Shown one piece after another: positions 19,877-31,585 of a stretch of DNA of 64,000 bases (positions are counted from its first letter, which is position 1; each line of letters opens with the position of its first letter). The translations under genes were made by a program, and so were the position numbers. Origin of the DNA: DATDAH01 sp963725155. GTDB lineage: Bacteria; Actinomycetota; Acidimicrobiia; Acidimicrobiales; DATDAH01. The stretch lies in contig CAVRXU010000004.1 of NCBI GenBank assembly GCA_963725155.1, forward strand, positions 1 to 64,000, written 5' to 3'. The notes under the pieces were generated by a model that worked only from the letters and a program-made list of their open reading frames with translations, had not been told where the DNA came from and made no database searches.

Positions 19877-20872
19877 TCAGGCGGCGAGAAAGCGCCGGTA
19901 GGTCCAGGGATGGGCCTCGAACACACGCAGGACATCGGGAGGGAACGTGTTCCGCCGGATGCTGGTGTACGGGGCGCCCAGGAGGCCGGAGGCGAACTCC
20001 ACCTGGATGACCAGGCGGTGGCCGACGGCGAGGGGCAGGCCCTTGTGGAGGCCCGAGGTGTCGGCGGCGAAGACCGTCCCCGCCGGTCCCTCGATGCTCA
20101 GCAGGTCCGCGGCGGCGTATTTGGCCCGAATCTCGTCGTCGGTGAACCGACGGTCGGAGCGGAGGGACGGCGGCCGTCGTCGGTGCGAGCCCCGGACGTA
20201 GACGTGTGGGCCTTGGTCGGGCCCGACATCGGTCAGGTAGGCGAAGAACTTGACGAACCGGAGGCGGTCGAGGTCGGCGTGGAACTGCTGAGCGGCGACG
20301 GACTGGGCCGACGTGCCGGTCACCGCGGCCGACCACCACATCGCCACGAGGTCGTTCACGGGGTCACAAGCCAGGTACCGGCCCACGAAGGCGCGCAGGG
20401 AGGGATCGGTGACGAGCCGCTGAACGGCCCGCTCCGTGAGGAGAGCCGCTTCATCGAGGTCGGCGCGCCGGACGCTCGACTCCCTGGGCCCGAACGGCGC
20501 CGGTGGCCGACCCGTCGTCGGTCGGGGGTGGGCATCGAGGCGTCGGCCCACAGCGTGGAGGTCCTCGAGGAGAGTCGCAGGCAAGAGCTCGGGGAAGACC
20601 ACCAACCCGTCACACCGGAGGTCGGTGAGTGCTCGGTCGGCGTCAATGCCACCCACGAGACCAGTGGGCAGGGCTCCCTCGAGGGGCCCCTCGAACGGAC
20701 GAGCCAAGGCCCGGGCGACCCGGTCGCTGACCGGCGGAGCCCAGGACCGCATGCGCCGCATCCCCGCGTACACGGCGCGGGGCGTCGTCGGCAGGAGGTC
20801 CCGCCGTGGCCGCGGGACCGGCTCCAGGGCGGTTCGGCTCACCTCCACCCGGTCGGCAGCCCCGCCCGGCAC
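19877..20872 (-). CDS. Phytanoyl-CoA dioxygenase-like Fe(II)/2-oxoglutarate enzyme
   Basis: Up to 331 residues from a GTG start; later starts such as the ATGs near residues 38-41 are possible. The double-stranded beta-helix signs are present: the HxD iron motif in QQFHADLDRLRFVKFF, GPHVYVRGSHR, a distal histidine in DTSGLHKGLPLAVGHR, and the 2-oxoglutarate arginine in the latter. Such enzymes hydroxylate lipids, sugars or natural products. Its position at the head of the reverse-strand glycosyltransferase series suggests the glycan or its lipid is hydroxylated, but the substrate is unknown. It diverges from the flippase gene 56 bp away. Confidence 0.75.
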   Translation of the reverse strand: MPGGAADRVEVSRTALEPVPRPRRDLLPTTPRAVYAGMRRMRSWAPPVSDRVARALARPFEGPLEGALPTGLVGGIDADRALTDLRCDGLVVFPELLPATLLEDLHAVGRRLDAHPRPTTGRPPAPFGPRESSVRRADLDEAALLTERAVQRLVTDPSLRAFVGRYLACDPVNDLVAMWWSAAVTGTSAQSVAAQQFHADLDRLRFVKFFAYLTDVGPDQGPHVYVRGSHRRRPPSLRSDRRFTDDEIRAKYAAADLLSIEGPAGTVFAADTSGLHKGLPLAVGHRLVIQVEFASGLLGAPYTSIRRNTFPPDVLRVFEAHPWTYRRFLAA

Positions 20873-20928
20873 TTGACCGTCACCCGCCGTCGGAAGGTGA
20901 AGACGGCGGTCGCGATGCCGATGGAGTC

Positions 20929-22497
20929 ATGGTGCCGCCTCCCTCTGCTCCGGGCCGTCCGTACCGGCGTCGCGTGCTGCTGAACACGGCGGCGACGGGC
21001 GCCGGGAACGTGTGGACGATCCTGCTGACCCTCGTCGCCGTCCCCGCCCTGCTGGCGGGGCTCGGGCCGGAAGCGTTCGGCCTCTGGGCGCTGCTGCAGA
21101 CCTTCTCCGCCGTCTCCGGCTGGCTGTCCCTCGGCGACCTCGGCCTCACGACGGCGTCCACCCGCTACGTCGCCGAGAAGGCCGCCGTCGACGACGACCC
21201 GGCGATTGATCGCCTGATCGGCACCAGCCTGCTGCTCTACACCGGCCTGGCCCTGGCCGGAGGCGTCCTCCTCGCCGTCGTCGGGCTCCTGGCCTTCCCG
21301 ACGTTGTTCGAGGTGCCCGAAGACCTGGCCGCGGCCTTCGGAGTGGCCATCGTCGCCACCGCCGCCCAGACCGTGGCCGACCAGGTCAACCGGGGCGTGC
21401 AGTCCGCTCTGGAGGGCCTGCAGCGGGTGGACCTGTCCCGGGGCCTCGAGGCCGCCCGGAAGACCCTGACCATCGTCGCCGCCGTGGTCACCGCCGCCGT
21501 CACGGGCGATCTCGGCCGGGTGGCGGTCGCATCGCTCGTCGGCTCGGTCATCGCCCTGGGCCTCAGCGTCCTGGTCCTGCAGCGCCACCGGTCCCTCTGG
21601 TCACTGCGGTTCGACCGTGACGCCGCCTCGACCCTCATCGCCTACGGCCGCACCATCGCCGTCCTGCGCCCGCTGGGCGTGATCCACCGCACCATGGACC
21701 GGCTGCTCGTCGGGGTCCTGCTGGGCCCGTCCTCGGTGGCCATCGTGGAGATCGCGGCGCAGATCCAGAACGGTGCCATGGCGCTGATGAGCGCGTCGGC
21801 GTACTCGGTGATCCCGAGCGCGTCGTGGATCAAGGGCCGGGGCGACCGTCCCAAGCTCCGTGACCTGGCCCTGACCGGGAGCCGCTACACGACACTGCTC
21901 ACCGTGCCCGCCGCCCTCATCCCCGCCCTCCTCATCGGACCGCTGTTGAGCGTGTGGATCGGCCCGGAGGGGGCGGCCGCCGCCGTCCCGGCGGTGCTGC
22001 TCCTGACCTACACCTGCGTCGGGTCACCCCTCCAGGTGGGGTCGGAGCTGCTGGTCGGCGTGGGTCGGGCCGGCGCCGTCCTGCGGGCCGCGGCCCTGGC
22101 CATCGTGGTGAACGTCGCCGCCAGCCTCCTGCTCATCGGGCCCCTCGGCCTCAACGGCGTGTTCGTGGCCACGATCATCAGCGCCACAGTCCTGTTCCCC
22201 GTGCTGGGACGGGCCATCCTGGCCGAGGTCGAAGTGCCCCTACGGCCGTTCATGGACGAGGTCGTCGCGCCCGTCCTCAGGCCGACGCTCCTCCTGGCGA
22301 TCGGCGTGACCGGCGTGCTGGCCCTCGGCCTGAACGACCTCCCGACGGTGGTGCTGGGCGCGGCCGTCGGCGGGCTGGCCTATGCGATCGGCGTGTGGCG
22401 TACCGCATTGCTGCCCGAGGAGCAGGATGGCCTGCGCCGGCTGCTGCGGCGGGCTGTGCCCGGGTCATCGGGCGTGAGCCGGGTGGCGACGCCGTGA
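20929..22497 (+). CDS. Wzx-like polysaccharide flippase
   Basis: 522 residues with about 12-14 hydrophobic segments spread along the chain, beginning AATGAGNVWTILLTLVAVPA and FGLWALLQTFSAVSG, typical of the MOP superfamily (Wzx/RfbX). It would flip an undecaprenyl-linked oligosaccharide across the membrane, linking the cytosolic sugar genes here to the surface. ATG 20929 is preceded closely by GGAG. The stop overlaps the next gene as GTGA. Confidence 0.85.
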   Translation: MVPPPSAPGRPYRRRVLLNTAATGAGNVWTILLTLVAVPALLAGLGPEAFGLWALLQTFSAVSGWLSLGDLGLTTASTRYVAEKAAVDDDPAIDRLIGTSLLLYTGLALAGGVLLAVVGLLAFPTLFEVPEDLAAAFGVAIVATAAQTVADQVNRGVQSALEGLQRVDLSRGLEAARKTLTIVAAVVTAAVTGDLGRVAVASLVGSVIALGLSVLVLQRHRSLWSLRFDRDAASTLIAYGRTIAVLRPLGVIHRTMDRLLVGVLLGPSSVAIVEIAAQIQNGAMALMSASAYSVIPSASWIKGRGDRPKLRDLALTGSRYTTLLTVPAALIPALLIGPLLSVWIGPEGAAAAVPAVLLLTYTCVGSPLQVGSELLVGVGRAGAVLRAAALAIVVNVAASLLLIGPLGLNGVFVATIISATVLFPVLGRAILAEVEVPLRPFMDEVVAPVLRPTLLLAIGVTGVLALGLNDLPTVVLGAAVGGLAYAIGVWRTALLPEEQDGLRRLLRRAVPGSSGVSRVATP

Positions 22498-23486
22498 CCG
22501 CTCCCACCCGAGCTCGACTGGCCGAGGCGACCCCGAACCATGAGGTTCAATACCACATCGACGAGGCGGGGCGGAGACACGGGTACATCCACGTGCGCCA
22601 CCCCGGATCTCGGGGGCTCGGCATCCACTTCAGCGCCTTCTACACGACCCGCGGCGTGGCCCGGACGGACCGGGAGGACTTCGGTGGCTACTTCCACCGC
22701 CTCAAGATGCTCGGGAGCTGCGCGGACCACGACTGGCTGTTCCTGTGTGACCCGTTCGGCGCTTTCGACAACGGGACCTATTACACGGGCGAGCGAGGCG
22801 ATCTGTTCGTCGAGCGGGCCACGGCGGCCATCATCGACCGGGTTCTCGCGGACGGGGGCTACGGGTCTGACCAGGTCGTCACCCTCGGTTCGTCGATGGG
22901 CGCAACCGCCGCCATCAAGTTCGGTCGACGCTTGGGCGCGGCCGGCATCGTCGCCGTCGGCCCTCACATCGACCTCGACATCTCCGCCGTGCGCCAGAAC
23001 CGCATGGCCGAGGTGGCGTTCGCCCTCCCTGACGGTGACGTGGTTGCCCCGCACAACCGGGACATCACCCGCCAGATACGAAACGAGTTGGCCAAGGGCC
23101 CAACGCCGTCACCACTGTTCGTGCAGTCCTGCGTCGACGACCACGGGGTGCACGCCGAGCAGGTGCTCCCCCTTGTCGAGGCCTGGCGGGGAGCCGGCGG
23201 CCAGGCAGTGGTCGACGAGCGCTCCCTCGGTGGCCACACCAGTGACCACGCGCCGCGGAGCCTCCTGCTCGACGCCACGCAGCGGCTCCTGGCCGGGGAC
23301 CTCCCCGACCCGACCCGCTACCGGCGTGATGTCGAGTTCGCCTCCGAGTACCGCCCCCCACGCCTCACCCGGCGGTTGCGCCGCCGCCTCGGGCTGCGTC
23401 AGCGGGTACGCCGGGTGGTGGGGCGGGTGTCGCCGTCCGGCCCGGGAGCGGGCTCAGCGACCGTCGCCGCCGATGACGCTGCGTAG
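22494..23486 (+). CDS. Alpha/beta-hydrolase-like protein coupled to the flippase
   Basis: 330 residues. The segment VVTLGSSMGATAAIKFG has the nucleophile elbow GxSxG (GSSMG) of serine hydrolases; SLGGHTSDHAP near the C-terminus offers a catalytic histidine, and LFVQSCVDDHGVH an acid. No signal peptide is visible, so a cytosolic role is expected. The start GTG overlaps the flippase TGA. Possible jobs are removal of an acyl group from the glycan or its carrier. A basic C-terminal tail (RRLRRRLGLRQRVRR) could bind membranes. The last 33 bp overlap the convergent sugar transferase. Confidence 0.6.
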   Translation: MTAPTRARLAEATPNHEVQYHIDEAGRRHGYIHVRHPGSRGLGIHFSAFYTTRGVARTDREDFGGYFHRLKMLGSCADHDWLFLCDPFGAFDNGTYYTGERGDLFVERATAAIIDRVLADGGYGSDQVVTLGSSMGATAAIKFGRRLGAAGIVAVGPHIDLDISAVRQNRMAEVAFALPDGDVVAPHNRDITRQIRNELAKGPTPSPLFVQSCVDDHGVHAEQVLPLVEAWRGAGGQAVVDERSLGGHTSDHAPRSLLLDATQRLLAGDLPDPTRYRRDVEFASEYRPPRLTRRLRRRLGLRQRVRRVVGRVSPSGPGAGSATVAADDAA

Positions 23487-24788
23487 GGTCCGACCCACGA
23501 TGCGAAGGTCGAAGCTGAGGCTCTGGCGGCGCAGGTAGCAGAACTCGTACTGCAGCTTCTCCAGGGCGTCCCGCTCGTCACCGGCGTAGCCGTACTTCAC
23601 CTGCGCCCACCCCGTCAGGCCGGGGCGGACGAGGTGGCGCATGGCGTAGAACGGGAGCTTCTCGGTGAGCTGCTCGACGTAGTGGGGCTGCTCGGGCCGG
23701 GGTCCGACGACGGAGAGCTCGCCCCGGAGGATGTTGACGACCTGGGGCAGTTCGTCCAAGTGGGTGCGGCGCAGCACGTGGCCGAAGCGGGTGATCCGCG
23801 GGTCGTCCTCGCCGGTCCATTCGTCGTCCAGGCCCGTCCGCCCCGGGCGCATCGTGCGGAACTTGAGGATCGAGAAGAGCTCGCCGTTCTTGCCCACCCT
23901 CGTCTGGCGGTAGAGCAGCGGGCCGCGGTTGCCGAACAGGTTGGCGACGGCCACCACCGGCGTTGCCAGGCTCAGCGCCAGCGTCCCGACAACGCCGAGG
24001 GCGACGTCGACCACCCGCTTCACCCGGGTGTAGCGCTGACGGTGCACCTCGCCGATGTCGAACATCATCGAGACCCGCTCCAGCTCGGTCACCGGCAGCT
24101 TGCCCAGCCACTCCTCGTAGAAGAGCGACAGGGTGCGAACCCGCATCCCGCCGGCGTGGAGGGCCGCGGCCTGGGCCACGACGGTCGGCCGGTCCTGAGC
24201 CGCCCGGTCGAGCACGAGCACGGTGGCCCCCACCTCGACCACCAGCTCCTCCAGCGGACGCTTGCCACTGCCGGTGACGTCGGCGGCCGACGGCTCGAGC
24301 GTGGCCACGATGTGCGCGCCGGCTTCGGCGCCCCGATCCAGCTCGGCCTCCAGTTCGGCCCCGACACCGGCGCCGTGCTCGGCCACGACCACGACCCGGT
24401 CCCGGCGCTCGTCGAGGCTCCGACCGTCGAGGGCCAGGTTCACGGTCAGCAGGTACCAGGGCACCAGCAAGAGGGCACTGCCGAACACCACGAAGCGAGG
24501 CAGGAGGGTGTCGCCGACGGCGAGCTGCACGACCGACATGCCGAGGGCCCCGACCGCGGCCGCGGCCACCGCCGAGATGACGGCGGAGCGGCGAGTGCGG
24601 GGGACGTCGGGCAGGCCGACGCCGTAGGCGGCCACGGTCAGGATGGCGATGTAGGCCATCGACCAGGCGAAGCGGGACGATCCGCTGTAGTCGTAGGTCC
24701 CGAGCTGGCTGGCGTGGACCTTGCTCAGGCCGACGACGGCCGCCGCGATCCCCGCGTACAGGACGCCGGGCGCGAGTCGGGACAGCAC
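23454..24788 (-). CDS. Polyprenyl-phosphate sugar-1-phosphate transferase
   Basis: 444 residues. The N-terminal part has about four or five membrane helices (LYAGIAAAVVGLSKV to VPWYLLTVNLAL) and a soluble CoA-binding-like middle. The C-terminal 200 residues are a bacterial sugar transferase domain: RYTRVKRVVDVALGVV, LYRQTRVGKNGELFSILKF, RRTHLDELPQVVNILRGE and SVVGPRPEQP. It attaches the first sugar phosphate to undecaprenyl phosphate and so starts the glycan unit. The GTG start has AGGAGG two or three bases upstream, which is unusually close; an alternative start was not found. Confidence 0.9.
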   Translation of the reverse strand: MLSRLAPGVLYAGIAAAVVGLSKVHASQLGTYDYSGSSRFAWSMAYIAILTVAAYGVGLPDVPRTRRSAVISAVAAAAVGALGMSVVQLAVGDTLLPRFVVFGSALLLVPWYLLTVNLALDGRSLDERRDRVVVVAEHGAGVGAELEAELDRGAEAGAHIVATLEPSAADVTGSGKRPLEELVVEVGATVLVLDRAAQDRPTVVAQAAALHAGGMRVRTLSLFYEEWLGKLPVTELERVSMMFDIGEVHRQRYTRVKRVVDVALGVVGTLALSLATPVVAVANLFGNRGPLLYRQTRVGKNGELFSILKFRTMRPGRTGLDDEWTGEDDPRITRFGHVLRRTHLDELPQVVNILRGELSVVGPRPEQPHYVEQLTEKLPFYAMRHLVRPGLTGWAQVKYGYAGDERDALEKLQYEFCYLRRQSLSFDLRIVGRTLRSVIGGDGR

Positions 24789-24819
24789 ATCCCTCCTGTC
24801 GGCAGGCGGAACCGGGGGT

Positions 24820-27687
<2,868 letters not shown>

Positions 27688-27741
27688 GGAGCGACTCTAC
27701 CGGCGCTCCGCAACACGAACACGTGTTTGCTCGACCCGGAT

Positions 27742-29412
27742 TCAGTCGCGGACGAGGATCCGCACGTCGAGGTCGTGGCCGAGGGACGGGACCGAGGTCG
27801 CCGTGGTGAGGTGGTAGCCGTCGACCGTTGGTGTCTCGATCTCGGAGCCGTCCTCCGCGGGCGGCTGGATGACGGTGATGAAGGGCGGATCGGCGGCCCT
27901 GGCGACCCCGAGGGCGTCGTCCAGGCTCCCCGCGTCGGCCGACAGCCAGCGCCGGTCGCGGTACCAGGCCCCCAGCTCGCGGCCCAGCTGGGGGGCAGCC
28001 GACACGACCACGGTCTCGGCGGGGAGCTCGTCGAGGGCGGTGCCCGTGCTGCTGATGACCTCGGTGCGGTGGGCGTGCCAGCCCAGTCCGGCGAGGCCGA
28101 CGACGAGGGTGATCCCCAACAGGGCGCGGGCCGGGACGGTCCGCCGCACCGGGCCTTCCAGGGCGACCGCGGCCAGGATGAGCAGCAGGAGCGACGTCAC
28201 CAGCAGATAGCGCCCGCCCCACTGCACGATGTGGTCCCCCTTCCACTGCACGGCCCACACGAGGGGTACGGCGCCGAGGGCGGTCCCCAGGAGGACCCGG
28301 ACCGGTGGTGTCCGCGGGACGGTCGCAGCCAGGATGACCACCGGCACCGCGGCGAGCGCGCCGGGGACGTTGGCCCAGCCGTCCAGCAGGCGGAGGACGT
28401 ACAGGCCGACGACGAAGCCGGTCAGGATCCGGGTCGTGGGCGCCGACAGGTGAAGCCGCCCGGTGAGGCCGAGGGCGAGCACGACGAGCATGCCCGCGAG
28501 GAGGAGGCCGAGGCCGATCCCCGCCGCGGTCTCGTCAGGGAAGAGGCCGAACCCGGTGACCACGGCGTCAGTGGCCCGCCGGCCCAGGTCGCTCCCCGCG
28601 TCGAGGGCTCCTGCCGTGGCCCGGCTGTCCCGCACGCCGGCTCCGACGAGCGCTCGCTCCAGCACGGCGTTCGCGGCCAGCACGACGCCGGCGGACGCAG
28701 CCCCGGCGGCCAGGAACCGCGGCTGGCCCGTGAAGCGCCGGCGGACCTCGCGCACGGCGAGGACGCTGATCGCGAACGTGAGGACGTAGACACCGATCTC
28801 GGCCCGCAGGATCACCGCCCCGCCGAGCAGCGCGCCGGCCGCCGCCGCCCGCCAGGACCGGTCGGTCTCGAGGGCGAAGAGGATGCCCAGCAGGGCGAGA
28901 GCCGCCGCCGGCGCGTGCTCCCAGGCGTCGGTGGCGTACACCGCCAGTGGCGAAGCCAGCCCCACCAGCCAGAACGCCAGGTCGCCGCGGGCGCCGAGGT
29001 GTCGGGCCAGTCCCCGGGCGGCCAACGCGGCCACCACACCGCCTGCCACCGAGAGGAGGACGACACCGAGCGGGCCGGCCAAGGCCCAGAGGCCCGCTGT
29101 GGCGATCGCGAACGGGACACTGGTGGCCTGGATCCAGCCCGAATCGGCTGGTCGCGAGTTGACCAGTGGGTGGAAGGTCCCGGCGGGGTCGAGGTCCTCG
29201 GCCCAGTACCCGACATCCGGGGACACGGTGCCGTCCTCGGCCATGACGCGGGCGGTGGCCAGCTTCCCCCCGGAGTCGGCGATGAGCCCCGCTCGGGGGT
29301 CGCCCAACAGGATCACGCCCACGTAGACGAGGGCCAGGACGGCACAGGCGACCACCACCTGCTTGGCCGAGCGAGCGGCCTCGACCGGCGCCGCCCGGCG
29401 CACACTCACCAT
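27742..29412 (-). CDS. Multi-pass membrane protein, GT-C-like
   Basis: 556 residues with about 11-13 hydrophobic segments, beginning VVVACAVLALVYVGVILL, followed by a C-terminal soluble domain of about 130 residues (HAHRTEVISSTGTALDEL...LDVRILVRD). A charged loop after the first helix (DSGGKLATARVMAEDG) and helix spacing resemble GT-C glycosyltransferases that use polyprenyl-linked sugars. No catalytic residues can be assigned with confidence. It sits between uvrA and uvrB, which are otherwise usually close neighbours. Confidence 0.6.
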   Translation of the reverse strand: MVSVRRAAPVEAARSAKQVVVACAVLALVYVGVILLGDPRAGLIADSGGKLATARVMAEDGTVSPDVGYWAEDLDPAGTFHPLVNSRPADSGWIQATSVPFAIATAGLWALAGPLGVVLLSVAGGVVAALAARGLARHLGARGDLAFWLVGLASPLAVYATDAWEHAPAAALALLGILFALETDRSWRAAAAGALLGGAVILRAEIGVYVLTFAISVLAVREVRRRFTGQPRFLAAGAASAGVVLAANAVLERALVGAGVRDSRATAGALDAGSDLGRRATDAVVTGFGLFPDETAAGIGLGLLLAGMLVVLALGLTGRLHLSAPTTRILTGFVVGLYVLRLLDGWANVPGALAAVPVVILAATVPRTPPVRVLLGTALGAVPLVWAVQWKGDHIVQWGGRYLLVTSLLLLILAAVALEGPVRRTVPARALLGITLVVGLAGLGWHAHRTEVISSTGTALDELPAETVVVSAAPQLGRELGAWYRDRRWLSADAGSLDDALGVARAADPPFITVIQPPAEDGSEIETPTVDGYHLTTATSVPSLGHDLDVRILVRD

Positions 29413-29481
29413 CGGCCCCTATCGGCCGGCACCCCCACGGGCCAAGGACATCCGGGCCTCGGGAGCAGGTCGCTCCCCGCC

Positions 29482-31503
29482 TCAGCCGGCTTCTCTCAGC
29501 TCTCGGCGGAGGTCGTTGATCTCGTCCCGGAGGCGGGCGGCGTACTCGAAGTTCAGCTCGGTGGCGGCCTCGCCCATCTCCTCCTCGAGCGTGGCGATGA
29601 GCCGGGCCAGTTCGTCCCTGGGCAGACCGGCCAGCTCGCTGCGTTCGCTCAGGCTCTTGCGCCGGCGGGAGCGGCCCGGCGTGGGGGTGGCCTCGTCGGG
29701 ACGCAGCTGGGCCAGGATGTCGGTGACCGCCTTCCGCACGGTCTCGGGGTTGATGCCGTGCTCGGCGTTGTAGGCCTGCTGCAGGCCCCGGCGCCGGTTG
29801 GTCTCCGACAGGGCTCGCTGCATGGAGTCGGTGACCTGGTCGGCGTACATGATCACCTGGCCCCCCACGTTGCGAGCGGCTCGGCCGATGATCTGGATGA
29901 GCGACGTCTCGCTGCGGAGGAAGCCCTCCTTGTCGGCGTCGAGGATGGCCACCAGCGACACCTCGGGCAGGTCCAGGCCCTCCCGCAGGAGGTTGATCCC
30001 CACCAGGACGTCGAACTCGCCCAGGCGCAGGTCCCGGAGGAGCTCGATGCGCTCGATGGTGTCGACCTCGCTGTGGAGGTAGCGGACCCGGACGCCGAGC
30101 TCGAGCAGGTAGTCGGTCAGGTCCTCGGCCATCTTCTTGGTCAGGGTCGTGACCAGGACCCGGTCACCGGCGGTGGTGCGGACCTTGATCTGCTCCATCA
30201 GGTCGTCGATCTGGCCCTTGGTGGGCTTCACGATGACCTCGGGGTCGATGAGGCCCGTGGGGCGCACGATCTGCTCCACCACCCGGCTGGAGCGCTCCAG
30301 CTCCCAGGGGCTGGGGGTGGCCGACAGGAACACCACCTGGTTCACCTTGCCCATGAACTCGTCGAAGGTCAGGGGCCGGTTGTCGGCCGCCGAGGGCAGG
30401 CGGAAGCCGTGCTCGACGAGGGTCTCCTTGCGGCTGCGGTCCCCCTCGTACTGGCCGTGGAGCTGGGGGACCATGACGTGGGACTCGTCCAGCACCATCA
30501 GGAAGTCGTCCGGGAAGAAGTCGATCAGGGTGTTGGGGGCCTCGCCCCGGGCCCGGCCGTCGATGGGCCCGGAGTAGTTCTCGATCCCGTTGCAGAAGCC
30601 GACCTCCTGCATCATCTCCAGGTCGTAGCTGGTGCGCATGCGCAGGCGCTGGGCCTCGAGCAGCTTGCCCTGCTCCTCGAACTCCTTCAGCCGCTCCTGC
30701 AGCTCGACCTCGATGCGCTGGATGGCCAGGCGCATCCGCTCGTCGCCCGTGACGTAGTGGCTGGCGGGCAGGATCATCAGCTCGTCGACGACATCGAGCT
30801 GCTCGCCGGTGAGCGGGTCGACGAGCACGATGCGCTCGATCTCGTCGCCGAACATCTCGATGCGGACGGCGTGCTCCTCGTAGGCGGGGTGGACCTCGAG
30901 GGTGTCGCCCCGGACCCGGAACCGGCCCCGGGTCAGGTTCAGGTCGTTGCGCTCGTAGCGGATGTCGACCAGCTTGCGGAGGAGCGAGCGCATGTCGTGC
31001 TCCTCCCCCACCCGGACGTAGAGGAGCTGGTTCCGGTACTCCTCGGGCGAGCCGAGGCCGTAGATGGCCGACACCGAGGCGACCACGATCACGTCCCGCC
31101 GGGTCAGGAGGGAGGCCGTCGTGGCGTGACGGAGGCGCTCGATCTCGTCGTTGACCGACGAGTCCTTCTCGATGTAGGTGTCGCTCGACGGCAGGTACGC
31201 CTCGGGCTGGTAGTAGTCGTAGTAGGAGACGAAGTACTCGACCTTGTTCTTCGGGAAGAAGGCCCGGAACTCGTTGGCCAGCTGGGCGGCGAGCGACTTG
31301 TTCGGGGCCATGACCAGCGTCGGGCGTTGGAACTGCTCGATGGTCCAGCCGATGGTCGCGCTCTTGCCGCTGCCGGTGATGCCCAGCAGGGTCTGGAACT
31401 TCTCCCCCGCGGCGAGTCCCTCGCTCAGGCCGGCGATGGCCTGGGGCTGGTCGCCCGCCGGGGCGAAGTCGGCCACCATCTCGAAGCGATCTTCACGGGC
31501 CAC
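29482..31503 (-). CDS. uvrB: UvrB excinuclease helicase subunit
   Basis: Helicase-like subunit of UvrABC, 673 residues from GTG 31503 (an in-frame GTG at 31536 would add 11 residues). Walker A GITGSGKSATIGW, the beta-hairpin YYDYYQPEAYLPSSDTYIEK used for damage probing, DESHVMVPQ (DEAD-like box), RAARNVGG (motif VI) and a C-terminal UVR domain NFEYAARLRDEINDL that binds UvrC are all visible. The frame is intact. Divergent from the membrane/spermidine-synthase-like gene. Confidence 0.98.
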   Translation of the reverse strand: MAREDRFEMVADFAPAGDQPQAIAGLSEGLAAGEKFQTLLGITGSGKSATIGWTIEQFQRPTLVMAPNKSLAAQLANEFRAFFPKNKVEYFVSYYDYYQPEAYLPSSDTYIEKDSSVNDEIERLRHATTASLLTRRDVIVVASVSAIYGLGSPEEYRNQLLYVRVGEEHDMRSLLRKLVDIRYERNDLNLTRGRFRVRGDTLEVHPAYEEHAVRIEMFGDEIERIVLVDPLTGEQLDVVDELMILPASHYVTGDERMRLAIQRIEVELQERLKEFEEQGKLLEAQRLRMRTSYDLEMMQEVGFCNGIENYSGPIDGRARGEAPNTLIDFFPDDFLMVLDESHVMVPQLHGQYEGDRSRKETLVEHGFRLPSAADNRPLTFDEFMGKVNQVVFLSATPSPWELERSSRVVEQIVRPTGLIDPEVIVKPTKGQIDDLMEQIKVRTTAGDRVLVTTLTKKMAEDLTDYLLELGVRVRYLHSEVDTIERIELLRDLRLGEFDVLVGINLLREGLDLPEVSLVAILDADKEGFLRSETSLIQIIGRAARNVGGQVIMYADQVTDSMQRALSETNRRRGLQQAYNAEHGINPETVRKAVTDILAQLRPDEATPTPGRSRRRKSLSERSELAGLPRDELARLIATLEEEMGEAATELNFEYAARLRDEINDLRRELREAG

Positions 31504-31585
31504 CCGGGCAGGGTACCGACGGGCTGTGACAGCCACCGGACCGTCGGTCGCTCAGGGTGGGTCGGTAGCCGCCGACGAGAGCGCC

